Source of the DNA: Desulfomonile tiedjei DSM 6799
GTDB taxonomy: Bacteria; Desulfobacterota; Desulfomonilia; Desulfomonilales; Desulfomonilaceae
NCBI RefSeq assembly: GCF_000266945.1
Contig: NC_018025.1
Coordinates: forward strand, 3,910,001-3,974,000
Direction of reading: 5' to 3'
DNA: 64,000 nucleotides
Below the pieces are notes generated by a model. It was given only the letters and a program-made list of their open reading frames with translations, was not told the DNA's origin and searched no databases. Below are positions 17,356 through 26,519 of the stretch, piece after piece. Both the position numbers and the translations under genes were made by a program. Position 1 is the first letter of the stretch, and every line of letters begins with the position of its first letter.

Positions 17356-18966
17356 CTATTCGGCTCCGAACCCCTTCAGAAGCTCGACAACATCGTGGTG
17401 TCCTGCTGCTTCGGCTAATTTCAGAGCGGTCAGCCCCTGATTATTTACAGTATTGAAGCTGATTCCACTCTCAAGGAGTAGAGCCACGGAGGACCGGAAG
17501 CCTCGAGCCGATGCTTCCATGAGAGCAGTATTGCCGTTCTTGTCCTGGACATTCCTGTGAGCTTTTCGTTTGAGGAGAATGGCAACGATTTCAGGCATCT
17601 CATTTCCTGACCTCAGGCGTGCACTTTTCTTCAACTTTTCGCTCCGACCGACTCCCATGCAGGCCCAGATCAACGGAGTCCTTCCATCATCGTCTGCAAG
17701 GAAAGCCTTAGCACCAGCTTCCAGGAGCAATTTCACGAGCTTGGCATGTCCCGCGCGGCATGCATGCACGAGAGCCGTACGACCATACTCGTCTCCGGCA
17801 TCCAGGTTCACCCCCCTGTCGATGAGTATTCGAGCGCACTCAGCATGACCTTCAGCGCACGCGATCATTAATGGAGTCCGGCCGTCTTCGTCGCCGGCAT
17901 TGAGCAGGGCTCCTTTATCCAACAGCATCTTGACGAGCTCTGGAGAACCGCTCCGGGCGGCCCGCATTAATGCGGAGAGATCGTGCATGTCTATCGAATT
18001 GACATCAGCTCCATGCTGCAACAATACCTTTGCAGCTTCCACGTGCTTGCCTCTGGCAGCTTTCATGAGAGCGGTTGCTCCGAAATGATCCGTCATTTCC
18101 GGATCGGCGCCTTTCTCCAGGAGCAATTGCACTATTTCGGCATGGCCTTTTGATGCAGCCCACATGAGTGCAGTCCAGCCATTCCTGTCTCGACCCGCTA
18201 TTTCGGCTCCTCGCTTCAGGATGACACGGACAGCTTCAAGGCGTCCCTCGCGTGCGGCGAGCATCAAAGGAGACCAGCCGTTAGCATCCTGATAATTTAT
18301 CTCGGAGCCGTTATCGCACAGGATGTCAATTACCTCCGCATGGCCTTCACCTGCAGCCTTCAGCAGCCCGTTATAGCCAAGCTCGTCCCGAACGTGGATG
18401 TCAGCACCGTGTTGGAGCAACAGGCGCACTACACCGGTTTTGCCTTCACGAGCCGCATCGATCAAAGCAGTACTTCCATCTTCGCTTCGAGTCCCAGGAT
18501 TGGCTCCGGCATTCAGAAGAAGCTCGATAATGGCAAGACAAGCATCGTGATCGGCGGAGCACCATCCTCCAGCGACACTGAGAGCTGTACGCCCTCCGTA
18601 CAGATTCCTGGCCTCCACATCGGCTCCTCTCTCCAGCAAAAGCTTGACGGCAGAAACGTGACCGAATTCGGCTGCATACATCAACGGCGTCAGGCCGAAC
18701 CGATTGGAAGCATTCACATCTGCGCCCAGATCGAGCAGGAAACGAATTACGTCGCACGTGCCTGCTTGTGAGGCTCTGCACAATGCTGTTTCGCCCAGGG
18801 CGTTTCTCGCATCTATGTCACATCCCAATTCCAGCACACGGGAAATGGATGCTAGATCTCCAGCGCATGCGGCAGAAACCAGAGACTCCGCCGCCTCGGT
18901 AAGACAAGAAGAACACAATGAATTCTTAGAAGAAATGCTGCTTCCGCACTGAGAACAGGTATTCAT
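17356..18966 (-). CDS. Ankyrin-repeat protein with N-terminal zinc ribbon
   Basis: 536 residues from the ATG at 18966; the frame is open further to 19170, but the zinc-ribbon start fits a natural N-terminus. Residues 1-22 hold two CxxC pairs (CSQC, CSSC) typical of a zinc ribbon. The rest consists of about 15 consecutive ankyrin repeats of 33 residues with GxTALMxAAxxGH and VxLLLxxGAD cores; one repeat carries an insert (GVGRSEKLKKSARL). Ankyrin arrays bind other proteins. No signal peptide or membrane segment is present in this shorter form, so it is likely cytoplasmic. Partner unknown; no obvious operon. Confidence 0.85.
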   Translation of the reverse strand: MNTCSQCGSSISSKNSLCSSCLTEAAESLVSAACAGDLASISRVLELGCDIDARNALGETALCRASQAGTCDVIRFLLDLGADVNASNRFGLTPLMYAAEFGHVSAVKLLLERGADVEARNLYGGRTALSVAGGWCSADHDACLAIIELLLNAGANPGTRSEDGSTALIDAAREGKTGVVRLLLQHGADIHVRDELGYNGLLKAAGEGHAEVIDILCDNGSEINYQDANGWSPLMLAAREGRLEAVRVILKRGAEIAGRDRNGWTALMWAASKGHAEIVQLLLEKGADPEMTDHFGATALMKAARGKHVEAAKVLLQHGADVNSIDMHDLSALMRAARSGSPELVKMLLDKGALLNAGDEDGRTPLMIACAEGHAECARILIDRGVNLDAGDEYGRTALVHACRAGHAKLVKLLLEAGAKAFLADDDGRTPLIWACMGVGRSEKLKKSARLRSGNEMPEIVAILLKRKAHRNVQDKNGNTALMEASARGFRSSVALLLESGISFNTVNNQGLTALKLAEAAGHHDVVELLKGFGAE

Positions 18967-19199
18967 TTTTGACTCGTTGGCGAGAGGAGCACATATCACG
19001 AGAGAAAGTGGAATTGTTTTTACTAGCCTAACGGGAGAAGCACGGGAAGTCAATAATATAACAACAGAGCGAAGCGGGAATCGAACCGAAGGATATTTCC
19101 GTAACTCCCAAAAATTATGGGACATGACTTTGAGTAGCCATGCCCCATTCTCATCTGCTGTCGTGAGCAATCAGATGAAATCTGAAAGAAATGCGTTAG

Positions 19200-20087
19200 T
19201 TACTCTGCGCTTTGAACTTCTACTCCACTTTGTTGGATCTTCTTCTCCATTTGAGTATCGCTCGAAGCTGTTCCTGTTTGGCCCATCTCCGTTTCAGCAC
19301 GTGCACCACCGGTCTCAAAGAAGTTGAAGACCCGATTCTGGAAATCCACTCCGGCCAATGCCTGCAAATCTTTACCCTTCAGGTCGGGAGCATTGTTCAG
19401 TTGATCTAGTTTCACGTTCAAGACCAGTTTATCTTTTATGGCGTCTCCATTTACCTGATCCCAGGGAATCGGAATGAGTTTGCCGTCATGTGACAAGATG
19501 ATGAATTCCACGTTCCCAATCTTGGAAATGACGATGTGCTCGACTTTCCCCAACTCGTGATTCTGATTGTCTACAACGCTGGCTGGAATTACATCAAACT
19601 TGGCAAGATCGTCACCGAGCATCACTGAAGACGAGGCTTTTCCGGCACCTCTTGCCATTCGTCCGGATTCTCTCACATCGGATGCGGCCCGTTCAGATCT
19701 CCTTCCCGATGTTGCCGGGGCCGTGGGAAAAGTCTCCGACTCAAATTCCCTTGCGACAAACATTTCTCCGGGGATAAATGGAGTCTCAAGAGATTCGAAT
19801 TCGCCTTCCCGGGCAATGATGCCTTCCGGCCGATTGACTGAAGGAGCCGGCATGCCCGACATGCCGCCAGGCATCCTGTAGTCCCGGCCGATACCTGCAG
19901 CTCGATAAGCAGCGTCCGAAGTGCTGAAAGGCCCGAAGATTACTGTCCATCCAATTCCCGGTAAGCCTTCTATAACTTTGTCTGTGCCCATTTTGTCTTT
20001 GACCACATAGAAGTCAGCCGACGCCCCGGAAACAAAAAGAAAACTCATCAACAGTGCCGATATAAAAACTACGCGTAAGTTTTTCAT
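19200..20087 (-). CDS. Secreted PRC-barrel domain protein
   Basis: 295 residues from the ATG at 20087 (GGAAAGGG upstream; a longer frame from 20165 lacks one). Signal peptide residues 1-25 (SALLMSFLFVSGASA). A low-complexity middle is followed by a PRC-barrel at about residues 165-240: FDVIPASVVDNQN, ELGKVEHIVI, LIPIPWDQVNG. The C-terminal 50 residues are Gln, Thr and Glu rich. PRC-barrels occur in the photosynthetic reaction-centre H subunit, RimM and many secreted stress or envelope proteins. Its role here is not indicated by neighbours. Confidence 0.75.
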   Translation of the reverse strand: MKNLRVVFISALLMSFLFVSGASADFYVVKDKMGTDKVIEGLPGIGWTVIFGPFSTSDAAYRAAGIGRDYRMPGGMSGMPAPSVNRPEGIIAREGEFESLETPFIPGEMFVAREFESETFPTAPATSGRRSERAASDVRESGRMARGAGKASSSVMLGDDLAKFDVIPASVVDNQNHELGKVEHIVISKIGNVEFIILSHDGKLIPIPWDQVNGDAIKDKLVLNVKLDQLNNAPDLKGKDLQALAGVDFQNRVFNFFETGGARAETEMGQTGTASSDTQMEKKIQQSGVEVQSAE

Positions 20088-20562
20088 TTTTAGACCCTTT
20101 CCTAACTGAGTCAATCTGTAATTTCTTTTGGTGAATCGCTTGCGCTGCTCGATTCTGACTGTCAACGACCGACAATTCAGAGTAAGCGTTGTCGATGCAG
20201 ACAGACCTCAACGCATCACCAAATTTTTCTATGTCCATGCAGAATTCGTGCCATTACCTGATATTTTTCACTGCCAAAACAGCCTGATATTGTTTGTCAT
20301 TTTCGAGCTTTTTTTGCGCAGGCAAAATTGTACCCAATTCTTAGCGTTTCAAATGGGTATAATTTCCACCTATTTTACTAAGTAATTAGTTTTTGATAAT
20401 TTTACTATTGCTTTCCTGGGCGTCAATTACCCTTCTTTGTTCGGTTCTTTGGATGAGAATTACACAATCTATAGTACGCGACTGCTTGCTGGTTGATATA
20501 TCGAATTATTGGATTGCTACGGGCAGGAATAATGGTATCAGGTACACAGTAATGCGAAATGG
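20088..20562. other. Gap without clear gene
   Basis: About 475 AT-rich nucleotides between the PRC-barrel gene start and the radical SAM gene end, both on the minus strand. Short plus-strand frames exist, one of which (20393-20620) overlaps the radical SAM gene, but they lack ribosome binding sites and family features. Probably contains the PRC-barrel promoter. Confidence 0.5.
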
Positions 20563-22098
20563 CTATTTTGCCGTTGTCGGTCTCAGAGTAACCAGGAACT
20601 CGTTATATATACCGACGTAGTGCTCCAGAGCCACGCAACAGCGGATCAGGAGCAGAAATCTTCTGAGATCCATCTTCGTATACGCCCTCACGAGAATCCT
20701 CCAGAATTTGGTTCTCGTATTCCGTAGAAATCCCCATTGAATGAAGGTGATGATGAGAACTCTGATTTCGGCCCATTCCAACTTTTTGGGATAGAGTGGC
20801 ATTTGAACGGGTTTCATTGCAAGAAAATGGCGGAAAGCTCTATCCAGAAAGGCCGAGTGATCGTAGAGGGCGCTCATGGTGTTGAGGAATTCCGTTTCTA
20901 TTTCATCCAGAGACCGTGTGGGCCGGAAATTCATCCTCAAGTTGTTGCTCTGGATAAGGTCTTCTCTTTCTCCATTGACCAGACGATTCTCCCGTTTCAG
21001 ACGGGTCCATAGACTCGTGCCGGGATATGCGTAGAGAAGAGCGACTTCGACCAGAGGTATATTGTTCTTGGAAACGAACTCTATCAGACTTCGATCTCTT
21101 CCCGGACGTTCTCCGTCCATTCCGAGAATCGTTCCTGCCATGATCTGAAGCCCGGCCTCGTTGATCTTGCTGCAGGCATCGTCCAGATCCGTTGAAGAGT
21201 TCTGAAGTTTCCGGGCAATTCTGAGCACCTCTTTATCCGTGGATTCTATACCGATGTAAACAGTGGTGAAACCCGCTTCCACCATCATTCGCATGATATC
21301 CGGCGAACGGGACAGATTGATTGATGCATGGGTAAAGAATTCAAACGGCCTGCGATGCTCGTTCGACCATGTGACCATCATCTCGAGCAGCGCCTTCGAT
21401 CTCTTTGGATTTCCCACAAAGTTGTCGTCAACCACGTAGATTTCCCGTCGCCATCCAAGATCGTACAGCGTCTGCAATTCCCGGATGAACTGCTCGGGAG
21501 TTTTCGTTCTTACTTCTCGACCGAAAATCTGCGTGGCATCGCAGAATTCGCATTGAAACGGGCATCCACGCGAAAACTGGATCGCCATGTCAACGTACGC
21601 TTTCATATCGAGCAGATCGAACCTGGGTACGGGCGACATGGTGAGGTCTGCCCTTTCCGCGCTTCTGATGATGGTCGGTGCTGCGTCCTGTCGCATTTTT
21701 TCCAACAGCAGAGGAATAGTGATCTCGCCCTCCCCTACCGCGACATAATCAGCCCCTACATTGACGAATTCATGCGGAAAATGGAAAGCTGCAGGCCCTC
21801 CCACGGCCACCACTTTTCCCTTCTCCTTACTTTCACGGATGACATCTGCAATTTGTGTGAATTGCATGAGCGTCCCGGTGGTGAATACAGTCTCACACCA
21901 GGCCCAGTCTTCCTCGGATATGCATTGAAAGGTAAGATCGATTAATTTTAGATCCCAGGAGTGCGGCAGCAGAGCAGCGACTGTTAACAGCCCGAGCGGC
22001 GGGGTGTATGCCTTTTTTGAAGCAACTCTTATCACCGAATCTTCTGTGCCGATATTCAAATTACGAGGGCTTTTCGGATATACCAATAGCACGTTCAT
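20563..22098 (-). CDS. B12-binding radical SAM protein (DUF4070 type)
   Basis: 511 residues from the ATG at 22098, preceded by GGAG 6 nt upstream; an ATG four codons earlier is possible. Residues 1-135 are a cobalamin-binding-like Rossmann domain (LLVYPKSP, AVGGPAAFHFP, ADYVAVGEGE). The radical SAM core follows with CPFQCEFC at 179-186 binding the 4Fe-4S cluster. The C-terminal 100 residues match the DUF4070 extension of this subfamily. Such enzymes methylate or rearrange unactivated carbons, often in lipids or natural products. The need for cobalamin fits an organism with dedicated corrinoid uptake (36-51 kb), though that link is inference. Confidence 0.85.
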   Translation of the reverse strand: MNVLLVYPKSPRNLNIGTEDSVIRVASKKAYTPPLGLLTVAALLPHSWDLKLIDLTFQCISEEDWAWCETVFTTGTLMQFTQIADVIRESKEKGKVVAVGGPAAFHFPHEFVNVGADYVAVGEGEITIPLLLEKMRQDAAPTIIRSAERADLTMSPVPRFDLLDMKAYVDMAIQFSRGCPFQCEFCDATQIFGREVRTKTPEQFIRELQTLYDLGWRREIYVVDDNFVGNPKRSKALLEMMVTWSNEHRRPFEFFTHASINLSRSPDIMRMMVEAGFTTVYIGIESTDKEVLRIARKLQNSSTDLDDACSKINEAGLQIMAGTILGMDGERPGRDRSLIEFVSKNNIPLVEVALLYAYPGTSLWTRLKRENRLVNGEREDLIQSNNLRMNFRPTRSLDEIETEFLNTMSALYDHSAFLDRAFRHFLAMKPVQMPLYPKKLEWAEIRVLIITFIQWGFLRNTRTKFWRILVRAYTKMDLRRFLLLIRCCVALEHYVGIYNEFLVTLRPTTAK

Positions 22099-22798
22099 GC
22101 TGTTCTCCAATGTAGATCAATGCAAATAAACTAATTGAATGAAGACGCGATCGGTTTCTCGATCTCTGATTCTGTTTTCTCGATTGTCTGTTCAATCTCA
22201 ATAAAGATTAACTTCACGTTCAAGTGTTCATCGCACTTTATGTTTACACAGTATTGAAGACAATTTTCAAAGCACCCAGCTTCTGCGCAAGATGCAAATA
22301 CCAGCATTGCAGTTAATTACAGAATATCACAGTACTATTGCCGCGTCAATACAGAACAGTTTTGTGACAATGGTATGACGGATCTTCTTCATGAACGGAT
22401 TATTTCCTTGGTTCAGATGAGGGGTTAGTTAGACGTTCCTATCTCACGGATGACGGTCAATGGATCGGTAGGGGCGCCCCTCGTGGGTGCCCGGTAGTGA
22501 GCGGCCTCCGTGCCGGTCATTGCGGGAGGGCAGGCACGAGACCTGCCCTACCCGATGGCGAATCGTGGCACGAGTCAAGCGTCAATACAGTTTTGAGACA
22601 CTTTCCGAGACCTGCCCTTACAGTGACTGCGGTTGCAGTGTCAAAATATATAGTTCAGACCATGAAGCAAATGCTTTCAATTCGGATCGGAGCTGAGCTA
22701 AAGGCGCAATCCGTTCATAAAAACCAGAGTTCGTTTTTTATTGCACTCGTTATGATATCGGTGCGATCATAGACCATACAATTCCAGGGGTAGCAACA
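22099..22798. other. Gap with dispersed repeat, no clear gene
   Basis: About 690 nt upstream of the radical SAM gene. It contains a repeat copy at 22468-22560; the remainder is AT-rich with no ORF I can support. A plus-strand promoter for the following 109-residue gene must lie in its right-hand part. Confidence 0.5.
22468..22560 (+). repeat. Dispersed intergenic repeat, copy 3 (variant)
   Basis: A divergent copy: GGTAGGGGCGCCCCTCGTGG, then GCGGCCTCCGTGCCGGTC, then GGGCAGGCACGAGACCTGCC followed by CTACCCG. It keeps the CCTCCGTGCCGG core and the CCCTACC end. Confidence 0.6.
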
Positions 22799-23128
22799 AT
22801 GCCGGATAGAGATAAACAGGATGTACTGAATGCGCTCAATCCCGACCGGGAGAAAGAGAGAGAATCGGGATCATCCCTCTCCGATTTTGGAGAAGGTGCA
22901 GAAGTCGGCATGGACATAATTGCCGGTGCTTCCGAGTTTGTAGAGAAGACAATTTGCACCATAAATGAAACCGGAACGGCGCTGTTCCATGGTGCTGCCG
23001 ATACAGGCGAATCAATCGCAAGAGGCGCTGCACAGATTACCGGGGCAGTCGCAGAACATGTCGTAGATGTGACAGAGGCTACTGTGGATGCGGCGGCCAC
23101 TGTTCTTTCAGTCCTGCTTGATTCCTGA
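22799..23128 (+). CDS. Small Ala-rich hypothetical protein (109 aa)
   Basis: A 109-residue acidic protein with a charged N-terminus (DREKERESGS) and a helical, Ala/Thr/Val-rich C-terminal 70 residues with repeated A-T-x-A patterns (ITGAVAEHVVDVTEATVDAA) that looks amphipathic. No signal peptide or membrane helix. The ATG at 22799 has AGGGG about 10 nt upstream. It resembles small phasin-like or late-embryogenesis-like proteins in composition, but I assign no function. Confidence 0.55.
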   Translation: MPDRDKQDVLNALNPDREKERESGSSLSDFGEGAEVGMDIIAGASEFVEKTICTINETGTALFHGAADTGESIARGAAQITGAVAEHVVDVTEATVDAAATVLSVLLDS

Positions 23129-23233
23129 CTCTCGCCTGTGCCTTGAACGCAGTTCCTGCAGGGCTTGAATCCCATGATTCCTGCCCTGCAGATTCCTTCA
23201 AATTATGCGATTTTCTTCAGCCTCTATGCTGGC

Positions 23234-24325
23234 TTAACCCTTCATCATGGCAAGAGGAATCAAGGTTTTTCCTCTTTTCTGCGCTGTTTCCATGATCAAG
23301 TCCCGCGGAGTGGCAGGAGGTTCTCGACGTTCTTCGGGGGGTTTGGTCATCAAAGACATCGCGCCCGTACTACAGGTAGTCACGCACAGCCCACATCCAA
23401 TGCAGCGATCACGATCGATGGTTGCAACTTGCTCGGAATCTATCGAAATGGCATCCATCTGACATCTGTCCAGACAGATTTCGCATCCTGAACAGGTGTC
23501 TGCATCAGCTACCGCATAATAGTTGGTGATTACCTTTTCGGCGGGTTTGGAGTGAAGCTTTATGGACCGTAATATACCGCAGCAATCTCCACAGCAATTG
23601 CAGAGCCCGCCGGGATTCTGAGCATTGAATGGTTGCGGGACAAGCCCGGCCTCGTCACATCGATCTATGATCCGCAGTGCTTCTTCATGGTCTATCCATC
23701 GCGCTATGCCTCTGTCGACATAATAATCTCCATGGGATCCGAATATGAGGCAGACCTCAAGGGGTTTGTCACACCCGGATTCACTCAGACCTTGCTGAAC
23801 TCTGCAGATGCAGTTCGCTACGGAGATTCGTTTCTGGCTGCTCACAATTTTCCGAATATCTTCATACGGGGCAACGGACCACGACTGCTGAATTGCCCGT
23901 CCGACCGGTATGGTTCTCAGAGGAGGATTCTCACCGATTCCCTGTTTTCCGAAGGCTTCTACAAAGTATTGTTCCATGAGATCTGCGAATTCCCGGTCCA
24001 TACCCTTGAGCTGGAATTCATACGATCCGACCACAAAAGGAACTGCTCCATACTGGACAGAATCGCCTTTCCGGAGCCTGAATATGAGCCCCTTGTCAAA
24101 CATGCGCTCCAGAATTTTCGTCACTTTCTCAGGGTCTTCTTTGATTCGGTCGGCCACGGATTGAGGCGTCTCGAGCATCATGCTGAGATTCAAGAACATC
24201 AGTGCTTCTTCTTCAGTAAACAATTTCTGCAAGAGTTTGATTTCAACTCCGGACTCGGTCGAGGGAAAGCCTACCGAGTACTGATCCAATTGTTCCCTCA
24301 AATCATGGTAAACCTGCTCAGTCAT
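23234..24325 (-). CDS. Winged-helix/4Fe-4S ferredoxin-type protein
   Basis: 363 residues, with an AGGAGGAGG immediately before the ATG. The N-terminal 90 residues look like a winged-helix module (FTEEEALMFLNLSMML, ADRIKEDPEKVTKILERM). The middle has CICRVQQG and a CNCCGDCC motif; the C-terminal third carries two bacterial 4Fe-4S motifs, CSGCEICLDRC and CIGCGLCVTTC. Such proteins are widespread in sulfate reducers and relatives and are thought to couple an electron-transfer step to an unknown enzyme. Cytoplasmic; no adjacent dehydrogenase in this window. Confidence 0.8.
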   Translation of the reverse strand: MTEQVYHDLREQLDQYSVGFPSTESGVEIKLLQKLFTEEEALMFLNLSMMLETPQSVADRIKEDPEKVTKILERMFDKGLIFRLRKGDSVQYGAVPFVVGSYEFQLKGMDREFADLMEQYFVEAFGKQGIGENPPLRTIPVGRAIQQSWSVAPYEDIRKIVSSQKRISVANCICRVQQGLSESGCDKPLEVCLIFGSHGDYYVDRGIARWIDHEEALRIIDRCDEAGLVPQPFNAQNPGGLCNCCGDCCGILRSIKLHSKPAEKVITNYYAVADADTCSGCEICLDRCQMDAISIDSEQVATIDRDRCIGCGLCVTTCSTGAMSLMTKPPEERREPPATPRDLIMETAQKRGKTLIPLAMMKG

Positions 24326-24531
24326 TTCCTCCTCCTTTCGGCCTTACGCGTGCGGGAGATCTTATCACTGCCACATGAAAGATGATAGTCTCAAGGCTGG
24401 GTAATTCGCTATTGGGTGGGAAATGTGGGGCGGTAATTCAGAAAAGAGGAGCCTTCCATCATTTTCCTGAAAGCACTCTGCTTACCTTGCCGTATTCCTT
24501 CGCATTTTCTCCGGGATGGCTTTGACCCATT

Positions 24532-25935
24532 TCAACCTTCTCGGCCCAAGCCGCGCACATACTGTTCCGCACCGTGTGCGAGTCCCTGGGCAACGGCATC
24601 CAAATACTCGGGAGTAGTCAGGCTCCTTCGATCCCTTCCATTGCTCAAAAATGCGCATTCTACGAGAATTGCAGGCATCTTTGCTCCCAACAGAACATAA
24701 AACGGAGCGCGTTTGACGCCTCTGTCCCGGATACCGAATTTTCTGCGCTTTAAACTAGTTGCCATAGCTTTGTGAAGTGTATTTGCCAGTTCTTCGGATT
24801 CCGTCTTCTTCGAGGTGACCATGAGATCGAGCAAGGTTGCTTCCAGATCGGTCATCTTGACAAGCGGAATCCCGTTCTCTTTTGCAGCCAGTCTCATGGC
24901 CCGGGGAGAACCAGCTTTATCCAGATAAAATGTTTCTATACCTTTGGATGTCCCATCCGTTGCCGCATTGCAATGGATAGAAACGAACAGGTCTGCACCC
25001 ACGGAATTTGCTACTGCGGTCCTTTCCGGAAGTGCCAGGCTTTTATCGTCTTCTCTGGTGAGAACGACTCGAAACATGCTGCCTTTCGCCTCCAAAGCGG
25101 TCTTGAGCCGTTTCGAGACTTCCAGGGTGATATCTTTCTCTTTTAGGCTGCCGTCGCGAGACACCGCGCCGGGATCTTTTCCACCGTGTCCCGGGTCTAT
25201 CACGATGGTGAAAATCTTACATTTGTCCCGGTGTTTTGCACGAAGATCCTGAGATGCATCCGTTGGAGGGAGAGAAGCTATGCGTTCCGGAGGCGAACGT
25301 CTCTCGGCTGATTCGAGATATAGAGGATTACCCTGGAGCGCGGGTCGGGGCTTCCATTTAGCAGCATTGTTAAGAGATTTCGGATCGGCCGCAACGTGTG
25401 TGCTCGCGAGTTTGTCCGATTTCTCGGCAGCACGCTCCAGCGGCTGTTGGGAAACCGCTGAAGCATTGGGCATACTTGAAGACGGGCAAGCCATAGTATT
25501 GGACCTGCCGCTCTGTTTGAGCTTCAGGGTGTGCGCTTCTTTGGCAGCCTTCAAACCCTTCATGAAATATGGACCTGTACGACATACGCGACTAAAATCG
25601 TTCAGGTATCGTATCGCCTTGTCCAGATCTTCGGGTTTTCCGCTCACTTTGTATAATTCGAGACTCGCCTTCCCTGCATAGTACAGGGTCTGCTTCGAGG
25701 CGGGTTTCCCTGTGACATGAGCGAGTACGAACGCGTTGATTACGGAATTCCACTGTTCTCTGTCCCCGGAGCGATCCCGACAGAGCCGTTCCAATTCCTG
25801 TTGGGCAGCGACAAACGAGAGACGCTTTTGAAGCATTCCAGGAGCCGACGAAACCATAATAAACGGGACAATAAGAACGAAGCAGTAAACGTACGCCTTA
25901 AGAAGAGGACCAATCTTCTTTGAAATACGTCGCAT
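24532..25935 (-). CDS. N-acetylmuramoyl-L-alanine amidase (AmiC type)
   Basis: 467 residues from the ATG at 25935 with CAGGAAAA upstream; the frame extends to 26079 without a better site. An N-terminal hydrophobic segment (KAYVYCFVLIVPFIMV) is a signal or anchor. Residues 40-140 form a helical region with TPR-like character. The C-terminal 200 residues are Amidase_3: VIDPGHGGKDPGA (zinc His and Glu), NSVGADLFVSIHCNA, and ILVECAFLSN (zinc Glu). It would cleave the lactyl-peptide amide of peptidoglycan during cell separation in the periplasm. No SPOR or LysM domain is seen. Confidence 0.88.
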   Translation of the reverse strand: MRRISKKIGPLLKAYVYCFVLIVPFIMVSSAPGMLQKRLSFVAAQQELERLCRDRSGDREQWNSVINAFVLAHVTGKPASKQTLYYAGKASLELYKVSGKPEDLDKAIRYLNDFSRVCRTGPYFMKGLKAAKEAHTLKLKQSGRSNTMACPSSSMPNASAVSQQPLERAAEKSDKLASTHVAADPKSLNNAAKWKPRPALQGNPLYLESAERRSPPERIASLPPTDASQDLRAKHRDKCKIFTIVIDPGHGGKDPGAVSRDGSLKEKDITLEVSKRLKTALEAKGSMFRVVLTREDDKSLALPERTAVANSVGADLFVSIHCNAATDGTSKGIETFYLDKAGSPRAMRLAAKENGIPLVKMTDLEATLLDLMVTSKKTESEELANTLHKAMATSLKRRKFGIRDRGVKRAPFYVLLGAKMPAILVECAFLSNGRDRRSLTTPEYLDAVAQGLAHGAEQYVRGLGREG

Positions 25936-26149
25936 TTTTCCTGAACACCAGTGAACAACCGGTCCGCACCCGGATATGACACGGTGTTCGATTACAGATG
26001 AAGCAGCTTTTCGAAAAACAGTCTTATGCTGAATTATCATGAGGCAACAGGCTGATTCCGGAATTGTGTACAGGCGCATGTAAAGGAAGTGAGTCGGGGA
26101 GACCTTTCGTGAAGAGAAAAGCTCCCCATATGTTCGAAATGTGCACGTA

Positions 26150-26323
26150 TCAGTCCAATATCTTTTTCCAGAGTGTCCTTTTCTCGGGTTTCATCTTTTT
26201 TACCGGTGCATGCCTGACCGCCACCACTTCGCTGGAAGTATCGTTAATGGGAGTGCAGGACTGAAGGATTTTCTCATGTAACTCTGCAGGTATAACGATT
26301 CTTGAGTTTCTCAATTTCCACAT
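26150..26323 (-). CDS. Small basic protein (57 aa)
   Basis: An ATG at 26323 has GAGGAGGAAAAGCCTG just upstream, a near-perfect ribosome binding site. The 57-residue product begins MWKLRNSRIVIPAELHEKIL, has an internal SSEVVAVRHAP segment and ends in a Lys-rich tail (KKMKPEKRTLWKKILD). The VIPAELHEKIL part resembles a short DNA-binding antitoxin-like strand-helix start, but no family can be claimed. Too short for most gene callers; it lies in the 580-nt gap between the amidase and ftsY. Confidence 0.55.
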   Translation of the reverse strand: MWKLRNSRIVIPAELHEKILQSCTPINDTSSEVVAVRHAPVKKMKPEKRTLWKKILD

Positions 26324-26519
26324 CAGGCTTTTCCTCCTCGCTGGTCTGAAATTACTTTAGCACAATAATAATAAGATATTCAATTCATTTTCTAGAAATT
26401 GGATTAACTAATTTCTTTTGACCGGTACCGAATCCCCTGTTAGACTCTTCAGATGTGGGACAACCTTTCGCCAAAATTGTCCTAATGATTTGAAAACTCC
26501 GAATGGAAATAGTTTCAAT

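Noticed and set aside
21328-21945. 205-codon plus-strand frame
   Set aside because: Fully antisense to the radical SAM gene; no recognisable domain.
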